Counted from the stretch's first letter, positions 6,444 to 13,530 are shown. The stretch: 17,154 nucleotides of DNA from Christensenella sp. UBA1252 (GCA_002308575.1 DBVY01000022.1:3627-20780); one strand, 5' to 3'. Program-made: numbers and translations. Notes: generated by a model not told the origin, from the sequence alone.

Positions 6444-6734
6444 TTGATGAGAACGAAATGTACATTTTTTCTTTCTCGTTGGAAAGCCTACCCGATTGCA
6501 GAGCCAGCCGTAATCCGAGAGGTTATCTTGTATGAAAATAAAGTCGTGGTAACCTACAACTTCACCGATACGATAGAACATCTGAAAGTTACCAAAGAAC
6601 GTACGCTACAAGTCGAAGACCAAATAGAGAAAGCCATAAAGCCATTCAAACGCTCCAAAAGTTCGTGCATTTTAGGGCAGAGCCCACCAAGCAAAAATGT
6701 CGGATTTTTCCGACATTTTTTCTTTTACGTTTAA
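6444..6734 (+). pseudogene. 3' remnant of a second serine recombinase
   Basis: This frame contains VIREVILYENKVVVTYNFTD, which resembles the beta-strand near the C-terminus of clostridial large serine recombinases (typical pattern INSVYVYDDKLVLTYN). It ends with GQSPPSKN followed by a terminator, mirroring the intact recombinase's SGSPPKRT plus terminator. Nothing upstream supports the resolvase, recombinase or zinc-ribbon domains, and there is no SD before the nominal start, so about 90% of the gene is missing. It is best read as the scar of an earlier element. Confidence 0.5.
6693..6721 (+). terminator. Terminator after the recombinase remnant
   Basis: 12-bp stem AAAAATGTCGGA / TCCGACATTTTT (6693-6704 / 6709-6720), 4-nt T loop, T-rich tail. 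It follows CCCACCA (6683-6689), as in the intact recombinase terminator. Confidence 0.85.
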
Positions 6735-6761
6735 GAAAAGGATGAGAACCGAGAGCGTTAA

Positions 6762-6790
6762 AAAAACAGCAGTTGACTTCTGCTGTTTTT
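6762..6790 (+). terminator. Terminator-like hairpin nested in a larger inverted repeat
   Basis: AAAAACAGCAG / CTGCTGTTTTT (6762-6772 / 6780-6790) with a 7-nt loop. It is flanked by AGAGCGT (6752-6758) and its complement (6803-6809), giving a nested structure. A further 9-bp repeat, GCTCTGCGC (6805-6813), pairs with 6846-6854 and could compete with it. Confidence 0.7.
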
Positions 6791-6882
6791 AGCGATTGAC
6801 CGACGCTCTGCGCGAGTCTTACTCTTAGAAAAAACGATCAGACGAGCGCAGAGCCAGAGGAGAGTCCCTTATTGCCCACAAA

Positions 6883-6914
6883 AATTGCTCGGTAGATTGC
6901 CGAGCAATTCTTTT
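6883..6914 (+). terminator. Third terminator-like hairpin
   Basis: AATTGCTCGG / CCGAGCAATT (6883-6892 / 6900-6909), 7-nt loop, followed by CTTTT. It is preceded by TTGCCCACA (6873-6880), a variant of the CCCACCA seen before the other terminators. Confidence 0.7.
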
Positions 6915-6940
6915 ATCCAAGCCGAACGCGTCAGCGAATG

Positions 6941-7061
6941 TATTGCATATCATCAAGTGCTTTGGGCTTGCATATCATCACGGCAAAGCCGTGCATAAAC
7001 TTTCCGCTTTCGGCTTGATGATATGCAATACCGCGTACGGATGAATACACGCATTCGCGTG
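6941..7061 (-). repeat. Second hairpin array (array 2), opposite orientation
   Basis: A 17-bp perfect inverted repeat TATTGCATATCATCAAG (6941-6957) / 7014-7030 encloses smaller hairpins: CAAG/CTTG (6954-6970), CACGGC/GCCGTG (6979-6993) and CCG/CGG (7004-7013). CCG/CGG (7031-7040) and CACGC/GCGTG (7048-7061) follow outside it. TTGCATATCATCA is also directly repeated at 6943-6955 and 6968-6980. On the minus strand the linkers read ATGATATG before CA-starting stems, matching the ATCATATG and ATCACATA linkers of array 1. No gene is seen. Confidence 0.75.
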
Positions 7062-7118
7062 ATACTATGGATATAGATGTTTTTAAGCGCAGTCCTTCCG
7101 CACCAAAGATGCCGAAGC

Positions 7119-7134
7119 TTTTCCGACATTTTTT
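7119..7134 (+). repeat. 16-bp direct repeat copy near the island edge
   Basis: TTTTCCGACATTTTTT is identical to 6706-6721. A CACCAA precedes both copies (7101-7106 and 6685-6690). Here the hairpin partner is degenerate (ATGCCG). It could be a duplicated attachment or terminator end. Confidence 0.5.
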
Positions 7135-7187
7135 ATTTCTCATCGAATCGAAGAACCGCGCCTGCGGGTGCGCGAAAATCTCCCCTA

Positions 7188-7217
7188 TTGACACCCGTTT
7201 ACGACGTGCGTTATAAT
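7188..7217 (+). promoter_or_regulatory. Consensus sigma-A promoter
   Basis: TTGACA (7188-7193), 18-nt spacer, TATAAT (7212-7217), 30 nt before the ATG at 7248. This is the first housekeeping signal to the right of the accessory region. Confidence 0.85.
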
Positions 7218-7247
7218 GTGTTTACAAGAAAATCGAGGAGGGCGCCT

Positions 7248-7922
7248 ATGAGTTTTATTTTCTTCGGACCGAGCAGCGATCAGGCGAAGGCGCAGGTTGC
7301 GCATGCGTTGGAGCACGTTCGGGACACTTCCAATTTCAACTGGACTTTTATCTTTTGTTTAGCGGTCGTCTTTTACGTTTACTGGACGGAAATCAAGAAT
7401 AAGAATTACGACGCGATCGTGGCGGGCATTGCGCTTTACTCCGTGCATTGGTTGTACGAGATCACGAACGCGATCATCTGCACGGCGAGCGGCGCGCCGC
7501 TATGGTGCGTTTCGCCCGAAAGCACGACCTTTATTCTCCTCATCGGCGTTTCTTGGGAGCTTTCGATGATGTTCTCGATGGCGGGCATTATCTCCTACAA
7601 GATGCTGGGCGACGATCCGGACAAAATCCTCTTCCAAAAGGGAAAATTCCGGGTCACGATGCGGCTTGCGGGCGCACTCGGCATGGCGCTTTTATTCGCC
7701 TTGATCGAATCCTTCCTTGCGGGAACGAAAAACGGCTCCTTCATTTGGGTCTATAAATGGTGGGGCGTCCTACCCGTTTTCATCACGACCTACGTGCCCT
7801 TCTTCCTCGCGAGCAACTTCGTTCCGAAGTGGAAGCCCAAGACCAAAAAGATATTCCTCTTTTCGATCGTCGGGCTGAACATTCTTTTGCTTGCGATCCT
7901 GATCCCGCTCGGCGTGATTTGA
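7248..7922 (+). CDS. Multi-pass integral membrane protein of unknown function
   Basis: 224 residues with about six hydrophobic segments: roughly 33-47, 55-75, 93-115, 144-160, 170-190 and 200-222. The ATG at 7248 is chosen because AGGAGG (7236-7241) lies 6 nt upstream and a consensus promoter sits just before. The longer frame from 7077 runs back through the promoter and the array edge. The N-terminus (MSFIFFGPSSDQAKAQVAHA) is amphipathic and lacks a cleavable signal. Cysteines and tryptophans are enriched in the second and third helices. No transporter or enzyme motif is recognised. It is monocistronic, with a terminator directly downstream, so neighbours give no hint of function. Confidence 0.85.
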   Translation: MSFIFFGPSSDQAKAQVAHALEHVRDTSNFNWTFIFCLAVVFYVYWTEIKNKNYDAIVAGIALYSVHWLYEITNAIICTASGAPLWCVSPESTTFILLIGVSWELSMMFSMAGIISYKMLGDDPDKILFQKGKFRVTMRLAGALGMALLFALIESFLAGTKNGSFIWVYKWWGVLPVFITTYVPFFLASNFVPKWKPKTKKIFLFSIVGLNILLLAILIPLGVI

Positions 7923-7942
7923 TCCTTTCGGAAAACAAAAAC

Positions 7943-7976
7943 AAAAAGGTCGTCAATCATTTTGACGGCCTTTTTT
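7943..7976 (+). terminator. Bidirectional terminator (membrane protein gene / nagB operon)
   Basis: AAAAAGGTCGTCAA / TTGACGGCCTTTTT with one G-T wobble; T-runs on both strands. It serves the plus-strand gene ending at 7922 and the minus-strand operon ending at 8059. Confidence 0.85.
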
Positions 7977-8058
7977 GATCTGTTTTTTATATCTTGCCGA
8001 GTCACGATCCATAGGCAGAATTTCAAAGAACCCTCTACGAACGCCCCTTTTTATGCGT

Positions 8059-8784
8059 TTACTTTAAAAGCGCCGCGCTTTTCTCGTCCGCGATCAACGT
8101 GCAATCCGGATGCAAACGCAAAACGCTTGCGGGAAGCGACGGCGAGATCTCGCCATCCAACATTCCTTTGACGGCGTCCGCTTTGTTTTCGCCGACCGCA
8201 AGGATCAGCACTTTTTTCGCGTCCATAATACTTTTCAGCCCCATCGTCAGCGCACGGCGAGGAACGTCCTCTTCCCTTTCGAAGAAACGCGCATTCATTT
8301 CGATCGTGTTCTGCGTCAAATCTACGACGTGCGTTTCGCTGTCGAACGGCGTGCCCGGTTCGTTGAACGCGATATGCCCGTTCGCGCCGATCCCGAGCAG
8401 TTGCAAATCGCGCGGCAAAGCGCGAAGAAGAGCGTCGTAACGAGCGCATTCCTCTTTGAGGTCGGGCGCGACGCCGTTTTCGATATGGGTGTTTTTGAGA
8501 TCGATATCGATATGATCAAACAGGTTTTCCCGCATAAAGCGGCGATAACTCTGCTCGTTTTCGGGGGAAAGCCCGACGTATTCATCCAAATTGACCGCGC
8601 GGACGGTTCGATAACTTACGCCGCCGCGGCGATTGTCCTCGACCATTTTTTGATACAAGCCGATCGGCGTAGAGCCCGTTGCAAGTCCGAGCACGGCATC
8701 CGGCTTTTTCAAAACGACGTCGCGAAGGATCGCAAACGCTTTTTCGCTGAGTTCTTCATAGTCTTTCGTAATGATAACGTTCAT
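8059..8784 (-). CDS. nagB: Glucosamine-6-phosphate deaminase
   Basis: It converts glucosamine-6-phosphate to fructose-6-phosphate and ammonia, the step that moves amino sugars into glycolysis. At 241 residues it matches the short Firmicute form, without the C-terminal extension of the E. coli enzyme. Visible signatures are the phosphate loop LATGSTP (34-40), NLDEYVGL with Asp67 (equivalent to E. coli Asp72) and GIGANGHIAFNEPG with His137 and Glu142. Asn135 stands where E. coli has Asp141, as in other Firmicute NagB proteins. An SD-like AAAGGG precedes the ATG. It is the last gene of the five-gene operon, 27 nt after the SDR gene. Cytoplasmic. Confidence 0.95.
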   Translation of the reverse strand: MNVIITKDYEELSEKAFAILRDVVLKKPDAVLGLATGSTPIGLYQKMVEDNRRGGVSYRTVRAVNLDEYVGLSPENEQSYRRFMRENLFDHIDIDLKNTHIENGVAPDLKEECARYDALLRALPRDLQLLGIGANGHIAFNEPGTPFDSETHVVDLTQNTIEMNARFFEREEDVPRRALTMGLKSIMDAKKVLILAVGENKADAVKGMLDGEISPSLPASVLRLHPDCTLIADEKSAALLK

Positions 8785-8811
8785 AATTCAACCCTTTAAA
8801 AAGTATTATTT

Positions 8812-9531
8812 TCAGCGGAGCAAACCGCCGGACACTTCGAGGATCTGACCGGTCACGTAAGAAGCGTCCTCGCTCGCAAGGAAGCGCACCGCGGCGGCAA
8901 CGTCCTGCGGCGAACCGATACGGTTGATCGCCAACCCGCTGATAAAATCCGCTTTTTCTTCTTCGGAAAGGCGATCGTTCATCTTCGTATCGATCAATCC
9001 GGGCGCAACGGCGTTGACCGTGATCCCGAGGGAACCGACCTCGGCGGCAAAGGACTTCGTAAAGCTTTCCACGGCGGCTTTGCTCGCCGCATACGCCGCT
9101 TCGCACGGCGCCGCGCGCGACCCCCAGATCGAAGAAACGTTTACGATCCGTCCGCCGCCTTTCATCAAGCTTGCCGCCCATTTGGATGTAAGGAACACCG
9201 ACTTGGCGTTGACCATAAAGACCTCGTCCCATTCCTTCTCCGAAAGATCCAAAGCGAGTCCCGCGCGATCGATCCCCGCCGCATTTACGAGCACGTCGGG
9301 CGCGCCGAATTCCTTTTCGAGCTCACGAAGCGCCTGCTCTGCGCCGTCCGACGCGAAATCGACCTTTTTAACGACGATCATGCCGCCGAACGCGGCCAGC
9401 TCTTTTGCGAGCGACAACGCCGCGGCTTCGTTTTTGCCGTACAACAGGGCGAGGCTGAACCCTCTTTCCGCGAAATCGCGAGCGATCGCCCCACCGATCG
9501 CGCCCGAAGCGCCCGTCACGACCGCTTTCAC
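8812..9531 (-). CDS. fabG: SDR-family reductase, FabG-like (3-oxoacyl-ACP reductase)
   Basis: An NAD(P)-dependent short-chain dehydrogenase/reductase of 239 residues, most like beta-ketoacyl-ACP reductase of fatty-acid synthesis. From the GTG start the motifs are the cofactor loop TGASGAIGG (6-14), NAAG (83-86), Asn108, and the catalytic Ser134, Tyr147 and Lys151 (YAASK). The C-terminal VTGQILEVSGGLLR is FabG-like. The GTG at 9531 is preferred over the TTG at 9546: it has GGGAG 8 nt upstream and gives a GTGA overlap with the lipoprotein gene. No other fatty-acid genes are nearby, so another ketone substrate is possible. The symbol is by similarity of motifs only. Confidence 0.85.
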   Translation of the reverse strand: MKAVVTGASGAIGGAIARDFAERGFSLALLYGKNEAAALSLAKELAAFGGMIVVKKVDFASDGAEQALRELEKEFGAPDVLVNAAGIDRAGLALDLSEKEWDEVFMVNAKSVFLTSKWAASLMKGGGRIVNVSSIWGSRAAPCEAAYAASKAAVESFTKSFAAEVGSLGITVNAVAPGLIDTKMNDRLSEEEKADFISGLAINRIGSPQDVAAAVRFLASEDASYVTGQILEVSGGLLR

Positions 9532-10331
9532 GAGATTCTCTCCCAATTCGCGCGAAGCGCGATATCGCTGCCGTTCGTCTTAAACAAAGCTTTTTGATTC
9601 TCTTCGACGAACGAAGGCGTCAGAGCGGAAACGTAGTCGCTGCCCGCTTGACCGTTGATCGTAAACCCAAGGAAACGAAACCCTTCGCGACGAGGGCTCG
9701 TCAGCGTCATTTCCTCTCCGAAAAGATAGCTGCTCTCGTTCGGATTTTCCGCGTCCTCCAAGCCAAAATACAAAACGGCGTAGCGGACGGGCTCAAAGAC
9801 GCCGCGAAGCACGAGATCCCCTTCGCTTCCCGGCTCGATCCGCAACACCGTGCTTTCGGGATCGTCGTAATAACTCCACTTCAAAAATCTATACCCGAAC
9901 GGCGCGTTTGCCTTCGCAAACGTAAAATCGCTCGTCCTCCGATAGGTCGCGGGATTAGCGCTCGAATTGCTTCCCATTTCCAAAAGATAGATAATCTTAT
10001 AATCCTTCGGCATCTCGACCGCGTACAGCGTAAAGGATTCCGTTACGGGAGAAGAAAAGGCATACGCCGAAGGGTTCAAAGCGTCCCTGACCCAAACGAC
10101 CTCGTAACCCGCTTTCGCATCGTACGTTTCGGTAGGCTTGGAAAGGGTGTTTCCCCGCTTGACCTTAACGCTCTCGGGCGCAAACGCGGAAGAAGAAAGA
10201 TACGCCGTGCTGAACGAAACGGTGTAAACCTCGTCCTTCAAATTCCCTTTTTTCTTTTTACAAGCGGGTAAACAAAATGCGGCGACCGCCAAAAGCATCA
10301 GCGCCGCAAGCAAAGAAACGACTTTTCTCAT
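9528..10331 (-). CDS. Lipoprotein with InlB/Flg_new-type beta-grasp repeats
   Basis: 267 residues. The N-terminus is a lipoprotein signal: MRKVV, a hydrophobic stretch and lipobox LPAC, with lipidation expected at Cys24, followed by a lysine cluster. The mature part carries three loosely repeated units (about 35-108, 112-184 and 186-266). Each has aromatic strands such as GYEVVWV, GYRFLKWSYY and GFRFLGFTI and ends in a LYAVE/LRGVFEP/LRANWE-type strand, as in Listeria-Bacteroides (InlB B-type) repeats. These act in surface display or binding rather than catalysis. The ATG overlaps the lepB stop (ATGA) and the 3' end overlaps the SDR gene. Signal peptidase I is encoded just upstream, although lipoproteins are processed by LspA, so the pairing need not be functional. 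Confidence 0.85.
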   Translation of the reverse strand: MRKVVSLLAALMLLAVAAFCLPACKKKKGNLKDEVYTVSFSTAYLSSSAFAPESVKVKRGNTLSKPTETYDAKAGYEVVWVRDALNPSAYAFSSPVTESFTLYAVEMPKDYKIIYLLEMGSNSSANPATYRRTSDFTFAKANAPFGYRFLKWSYYDDPESTVLRIEPGSEGDLVLRGVFEPVRYAVLYFGLEDAENPNESSYLFGEEMTLTSPRREGFRFLGFTINGQAGSDYVSALTPSFVEENQKALFKTNGSDIALRANWERIS

Positions 10332-10987
10332 AATTTCGTCTTATACTTTCCGCCGATCTTCGCAAGAATGACCTTTCCCATCAACCAAGAAGCTTGGATC
10401 GGGCCGTAATCCTCGCTGTCGTAACTGTTGTTGCGGTTATCGCCGAGCACGAAAAACTCCCCTTTTCCGACCGTCCATGACCCTTCTTTGACGCCGCCCG
10501 CTCCGTAAAAGGAGGGATTCATCACAAAATCGTTTACGATCCTGCCGTTCCTTAAAAGTTGCGCCTGCGAAACGGAAACGTAACGGATCTCGATCCGATC
10601 GCCTTCGACGCCGATCACGCGCTTGATCACGCACGTGTAATCGTTGGCGGATTCCTCGCTGACTTTCGGGATCTTATTCACGAAAGGAAGGGAATTGAAA
10701 AAGTCCGCGACCGAAATCGAATTCGCGGGGTTTTTGGATTTTACGTCTTCGCTGTTCGGGCGATAAAAGACGATCACGTCGTCGCGGGAGATCTTATAAA
10801 ACTTTTTCTGCACGTACACCCGATCGCCTTCCGCATTGATCGTCGGCATCATCGATTCGCCGACGACGGCGACGGGCGCGAGAAAGAATTGCTGGATCAA
10901 TCCGACGAGAATAATGGCGATCAGCAGACAAAGCATCACCTCGACAGCGATTTTCAAAATTTTTTTGTCCTCTCGCCTTTCTCCCAT
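10328..10987 (-). CDS. lepB: Signal peptidase I
   Basis: A membrane serine protease (219 residues) that removes signal peptides from secreted proteins outside the membrane. One N-terminal transmembrane helix lies at about 13-36. Box B, VVGESMMPTI, carries nucleophile Ser45. Box D, CVIKRVIGVEGD, carries the general base Lys122. Box E is GDNRNNSYDSEDYGP. The insertion between boxes B and D (about 80-115) is longer than in minimal Gram-positive enzymes. The start follows the preceding stop by only 4 nt and the SD is weak, so it is translated as part of the operon. Complete and probably active. Confidence 0.95.
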   Translation of the reverse strand: MGERREDKKILKIAVEVMLCLLIAIILVGLIQQFFLAPVAVVGESMMPTINAEGDRVYVQKKFYKISRDDVIVFYRPNSEDVKSKNPANSISVADFFNSLPFVNKIPKVSEESANDYTCVIKRVIGVEGDRIEIRYVSVSQAQLLRNGRIVNDFVMNPSFYGAGGVKEGSWTVGKGEFFVLGDNRNNSYDSEDYGPIQASWLMGKVILAKIGGKYKTKL

Positions 10988-10991
10988 ATGA

Positions 10992-12605
10992 TTACATCCA
11001 AAGAAAATTGTTATAGTATTTATCGTCCGTATCGGGCAAAATGATACCGAGAAGCCCTTCCCAATCCTTCATCGGGATCAGCTCTTCGGTTTTAAAATCG
11101 TCCGTTTCGAAGGAAAGCCGCGTCCATTCTTCGCCTTCCGCGAACGCGACGGCGGTATAGGTCACGACTTTGTCGCCTTCGTCCTTAATCAAGCAAACGC
11201 GCACCTCGGAATCCTCTTTCGAATAAACGCTGATATGGAAAGACGAAGCGGGTTCGTATCGATTATGCTCGGACAGGATATTCGTGCGAAGCACGCCCTT
11301 GCCGCAAAATCCCGGAACGCCGTCCGGCGCTTCTTCGATCGAGAAATCGCTCTCTCTCGAAATAAAGGTCTGTTTGGAATTATCCGCATACATTCCGTGA
11401 TCGGAAACGGTATCGAGCAAGAACTGACTGACGCGATACGGGATCATCGAAGTAACGAGCGTGCCGATCCCTTTGGACGCGAAAAACGCGCCTCCCGCGA
11501 CGGAAACGGACGCATAGGCAAATACTTCTCGGTCGCCTTCCCAAACGGGCGCGGACGAAGTAAACGTGCCGTCCTCGTGCTTTTTCATCGCGTATTCGTG
11601 CCAATGGCGATAGCGCGGAGCCGCGTCGTTATAGCAAACGTAAACGGAAGCGGATTGCACCTTGCCGAGCGGACAGGACAGCGTAAAATGGATCTTCCCC
11701 TCGCTCATCGAAGAAGAAAGCTTCATTTCCGGCGCCGCCTCGCCTTTCAGCGTCTTATCCAACCAACGATAGGTCGAGAACAAGTCGGATTCGGAGATCT
11801 GATCGTTCAATCGCGGCGTGATCGTCATTGCGAAAGGAACGCCCTCTTTCATTTGGTTCGCAACTTCGCTGATCTTTTCAACGTCACCGCCGTGCGCGTT
11901 CGCGCAGGTCGCGATCAAGCAAGGGCAAGTGATGCGGCGCGCCGCGCTCTTTGCGCTGAGCGCCATCGTATAGCTGTCCGCATTCGAGCTGTCGCCTTCG
12001 ATAACGGGCGGCTCGGAATAATCGCCGAGCAAAGCGAGCAAAGCGGAAATACGGGAATCTGCCGCGGCGACCTGCCAAGCAACGTCCGCCGCCGTCCTCG
12101 TTCCCAAAACGGAAACTTTGATTTTCGGATAATAGTATTCGAGCAACGTGATTGCGCGACGCGCGATCTTCGCCCACAAAAAGACAGGGGAGCTCAAAGC
12201 GGAGGGCGTTGCCGAAAAGCGATCGGGGACTCCCGCCGCGTACGACGCATAGGAAAAGCCGGGCGTGTACTTCGTTGCGTTTCCGTTATCGTCCGGAATG
12301 CCGCTGACGTCCACCGTCATAACCGCGAAACCGCGCTTCAAAAGCTCGTCGAAACTATCGGTGAGCGCAAGTTGATCCTTTTGGGTGATCACGCACAGAA
12401 GGGCTTTTTTGGGCTGCGCGACGGAAGACTTCGTTTCCGCAAACGCGCGCACCTGTTCTTCACCTTCTTTCACCGCCGTAAAATAGGCGCCTTTTAAATT
12501 GGCTTCTCCCTCTTGCGAGGAATAAGCGACCGATAAATCGAGCGGCTCGGTGATCGGATCGAAATCCTGCCACAGCTGAGCCGGCGTTAAAAATTTAATA
12601 GCCAC
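10992..12605 (-). CDS. Alpha/beta-hydrolase-like protein with degenerate active site
   Basis: 537 residues. The N-terminal half looks like an alpha/beta-hydrolase fold of the acyl-peptidase/acetyl-esterase kind: strand ALLCVIT, strand FAVMTVDVSG, helix, then the elbow region KVSVLGTRTAADVAWQVAA. The elbow reads G168-T-R-T-A172 rather than GxSxG, so the serine nucleophile is replaced by threonine. The expected Asp and His regions (CLIATCANAHGG, MTITPRLNDQ) also look degenerate. The C-terminal half (about 290-537) is beta-rich and may bind carbohydrate or other proteins. The GTG start has AGAGGT 6 nt upstream and a consensus promoter. It opens the operon with lepB. There is no signal peptide, so it is cytoplasmic. 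Catalysis is doubtful. Confidence 0.7.
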   Translation of the reverse strand: MAIKFLTPAQLWQDFDPITEPLDLSVAYSSQEGEANLKGAYFTAVKEGEEQVRAFAETKSSVAQPKKALLCVITQKDQLALTDSFDELLKRGFAVMTVDVSGIPDDNGNATKYTPGFSYASYAAGVPDRFSATPSALSSPVFLWAKIARRAITLLEYYYPKIKVSVLGTRTAADVAWQVAAADSRISALLALLGDYSEPPVIEGDSSNADSYTMALSAKSAARRITCPCLIATCANAHGGDVEKISEVANQMKEGVPFAMTITPRLNDQISESDLFSTYRWLDKTLKGEAAPEMKLSSSMSEGKIHFTLSCPLGKVQSASVYVCYNDAAPRYRHWHEYAMKKHEDGTFTSSAPVWEGDREVFAYASVSVAGGAFFASKGIGTLVTSMIPYRVSQFLLDTVSDHGMYADNSKQTFISRESDFSIEEAPDGVPGFCGKGVLRTNILSEHNRYEPASSFHISVYSKEDSEVRVCLIKDEGDKVVTYTAVAFAEGEEWTRLSFETDDFKTEELIPMKDWEGLLGIILPDTDDKYYNNFLWM

Positions 12606-12634
12606 GACGCTACCTCTTTGTTTTTCTTTTTAGT

Positions 12635-12663
12635 ATTGTAGCGCAATTTCTCCGTTTTGTCAA
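12635..12663 (-). promoter_or_regulatory. Main promoter of the hydrolase-lepB-lipoprotein-SDR-nagB operon
   Basis: Minus strand: TTGACA (12663-12658), 17-nt spacer, TACAAT (12640-12635), 29 nt before the GTG at 12605. The -35 box abuts the yabQ stop codon (12664-12666). Confidence 0.85.
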
Positions 12664-13215
12664 TTACTTTGCTTTTAGCAAAGGCGCTGCCCGTTCGGGG
12701 CGTTTCGGGCGCCTTTTTCTCGCACGTTTTTCGCTCTCTTTTCCCTTTCTCTCCCGCATTTTTTCTTCTCGGATCTTCCTTTTTTCTTTTCGGCGACGGC
12801 GTTTTTCTTCTTCCCGTTTTTCTTTGCGGGCTGCCCGCTTCCGTCGCATTTTTTCGAGAAGCGGAGCCAGCCTTTCCGCAAGCCTTTTTTCGACCCTTTT
12901 TTCAAGGGAGATCAAGGGAGAAAATAAACGCCGCGCAAAGCGCTTGAAAACGGGGTAAAAACGCACGCAAAAAAGCGAAGAAATAACGGCGCCCACGGCG
13001 AACGCGACGAGCGAATAGACGCGGAATTCCCCGCTTGCGGCAAGGTATAAACCGAAAAAATACGCCGCCGCGACGGAGATCGGAATCAGAGTGTCCGCGA
13101 CCGCGCGCGCGGGGCGCGAGGCGCGCCCGAAAACGTTCAGACACGAAGCGATTACGCCGGACGACAAGCCCCAAACGAACAAAAGAAAGACGATCGTGAG
13201 CTCCGTTACGATCAT
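12664..13215 (-). CDS. yabQ: Spore cortex biosynthesis protein, YabQ-like
   Basis: 183 residues. The N-terminal part has membrane helices at about 3-25, 42-60 and 66-88, with the early segment VWGLSSGVIASCLNVF in the position of the YabQ signature. From about residue 105 to the end the protein is an extremely basic tail of Lys, Arg and Glu, probably one long charged helix. Bacillus YabQ is a forespore-surrounding membrane protein needed for cortex formation. The assignment rests mainly on position: the ATG overlaps the yabP stop by 4 nt, the conserved yabP-yabQ order. The sequence itself is weakly conserved and the tail is unusually long. Confidence 0.75.
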   Translation of the reverse strand: MIVTELTIVFLLFVWGLSSGVIASCLNVFGRASRPARAVADTLIPISVAAAYFFGLYLAASGEFRVYSLVAFAVGAVISSLFCVRFYPVFKRFARRLFSPLISLEKRVEKRLAERLAPLLEKMRRKRAARKEKREEEKRRRRKEKRKIREEKMRERKGKESEKRARKRRPKRPERAAPLLKAK

Positions 13216-13481
13216 TTGAATAACTTTTTCAAAAACCCTTTCGCGTCCGCGGCGGACGAATATTTGAGCGAGGCAACTTCCCCTTTGATTACGATGACGC
13301 CTTCTTCGATCGAAAGCTTCTCCGCAGAAAAATCGCGCCCCGTCAAAGTCAACGTGCGAGAACCGACCGCGAGCACGACTTCTTTTTCATCGACGGCGAC
13401 AACTTGCGTGACGCCCGTTACGGTCGCGCCGTCCTTGATCGTTACGGCGTGCGCTTTTTTGATCGTTCCGTTATTTTCCAT
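13212..13481 (-). CDS. yabP: Sporulation protein YabP
   Basis: 89 residues from the ATG at 13481, which has AAGGAG 5 nt upstream. The longer frame to 13505 has no SD. The protein is a small beta-rich domain: HAVTIKDGATVTGVTQVVAVDEK, then VVLAVGSRTLTLTGRDFSAEKLSIEEG and VIVIKGEVASLKY. This matches the YabP/YqfC family, small proteins expressed in the mother cell under sigma-E. YqfC is an alternative, but the overlap with a YabQ-like gene favours YabP. (The longer motif is split here; residues run about 9-76.). Confidence 0.85.
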   Translation of the reverse strand: MENNGTIKKAHAVTIKDGATVTGVTQVVAVDEKEVVLAVGSRTLTLTGRDFSAEKLSIEEGVIVIKGEVASLKYSSAADAKGFLKKLFK

Positions 13482-13530
13482 ATCCGCTCCTTCCCGCAAA
13501 GACAAACGCCCGCGAAGTTTTTTCGGATAT

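Noticed and set aside
6735..7190. tRNA or other known structural RNA at the island border
   Set aside because: No cloverleaf, T-loop or known RNA signature could be found by eye; the hairpins are terminators and the repeat array.
7077..7247. N-terminal extension of the membrane protein gene
   Set aside because: It spans the TTGACA/TATAAT promoter and the direct repeat; the ATG at 7248 has a strong SD.
9532..9546. TTG start for the SDR gene
   Set aside because: GTG at 9531 has the SD at proper distance and gives a GTGA overlap with the upstream gene.
11235..12497. 420-residue plus-strand frame
   Set aside because: Antisense shadow of the hydrolase-like gene, Arg/His-rich composition, no SD.
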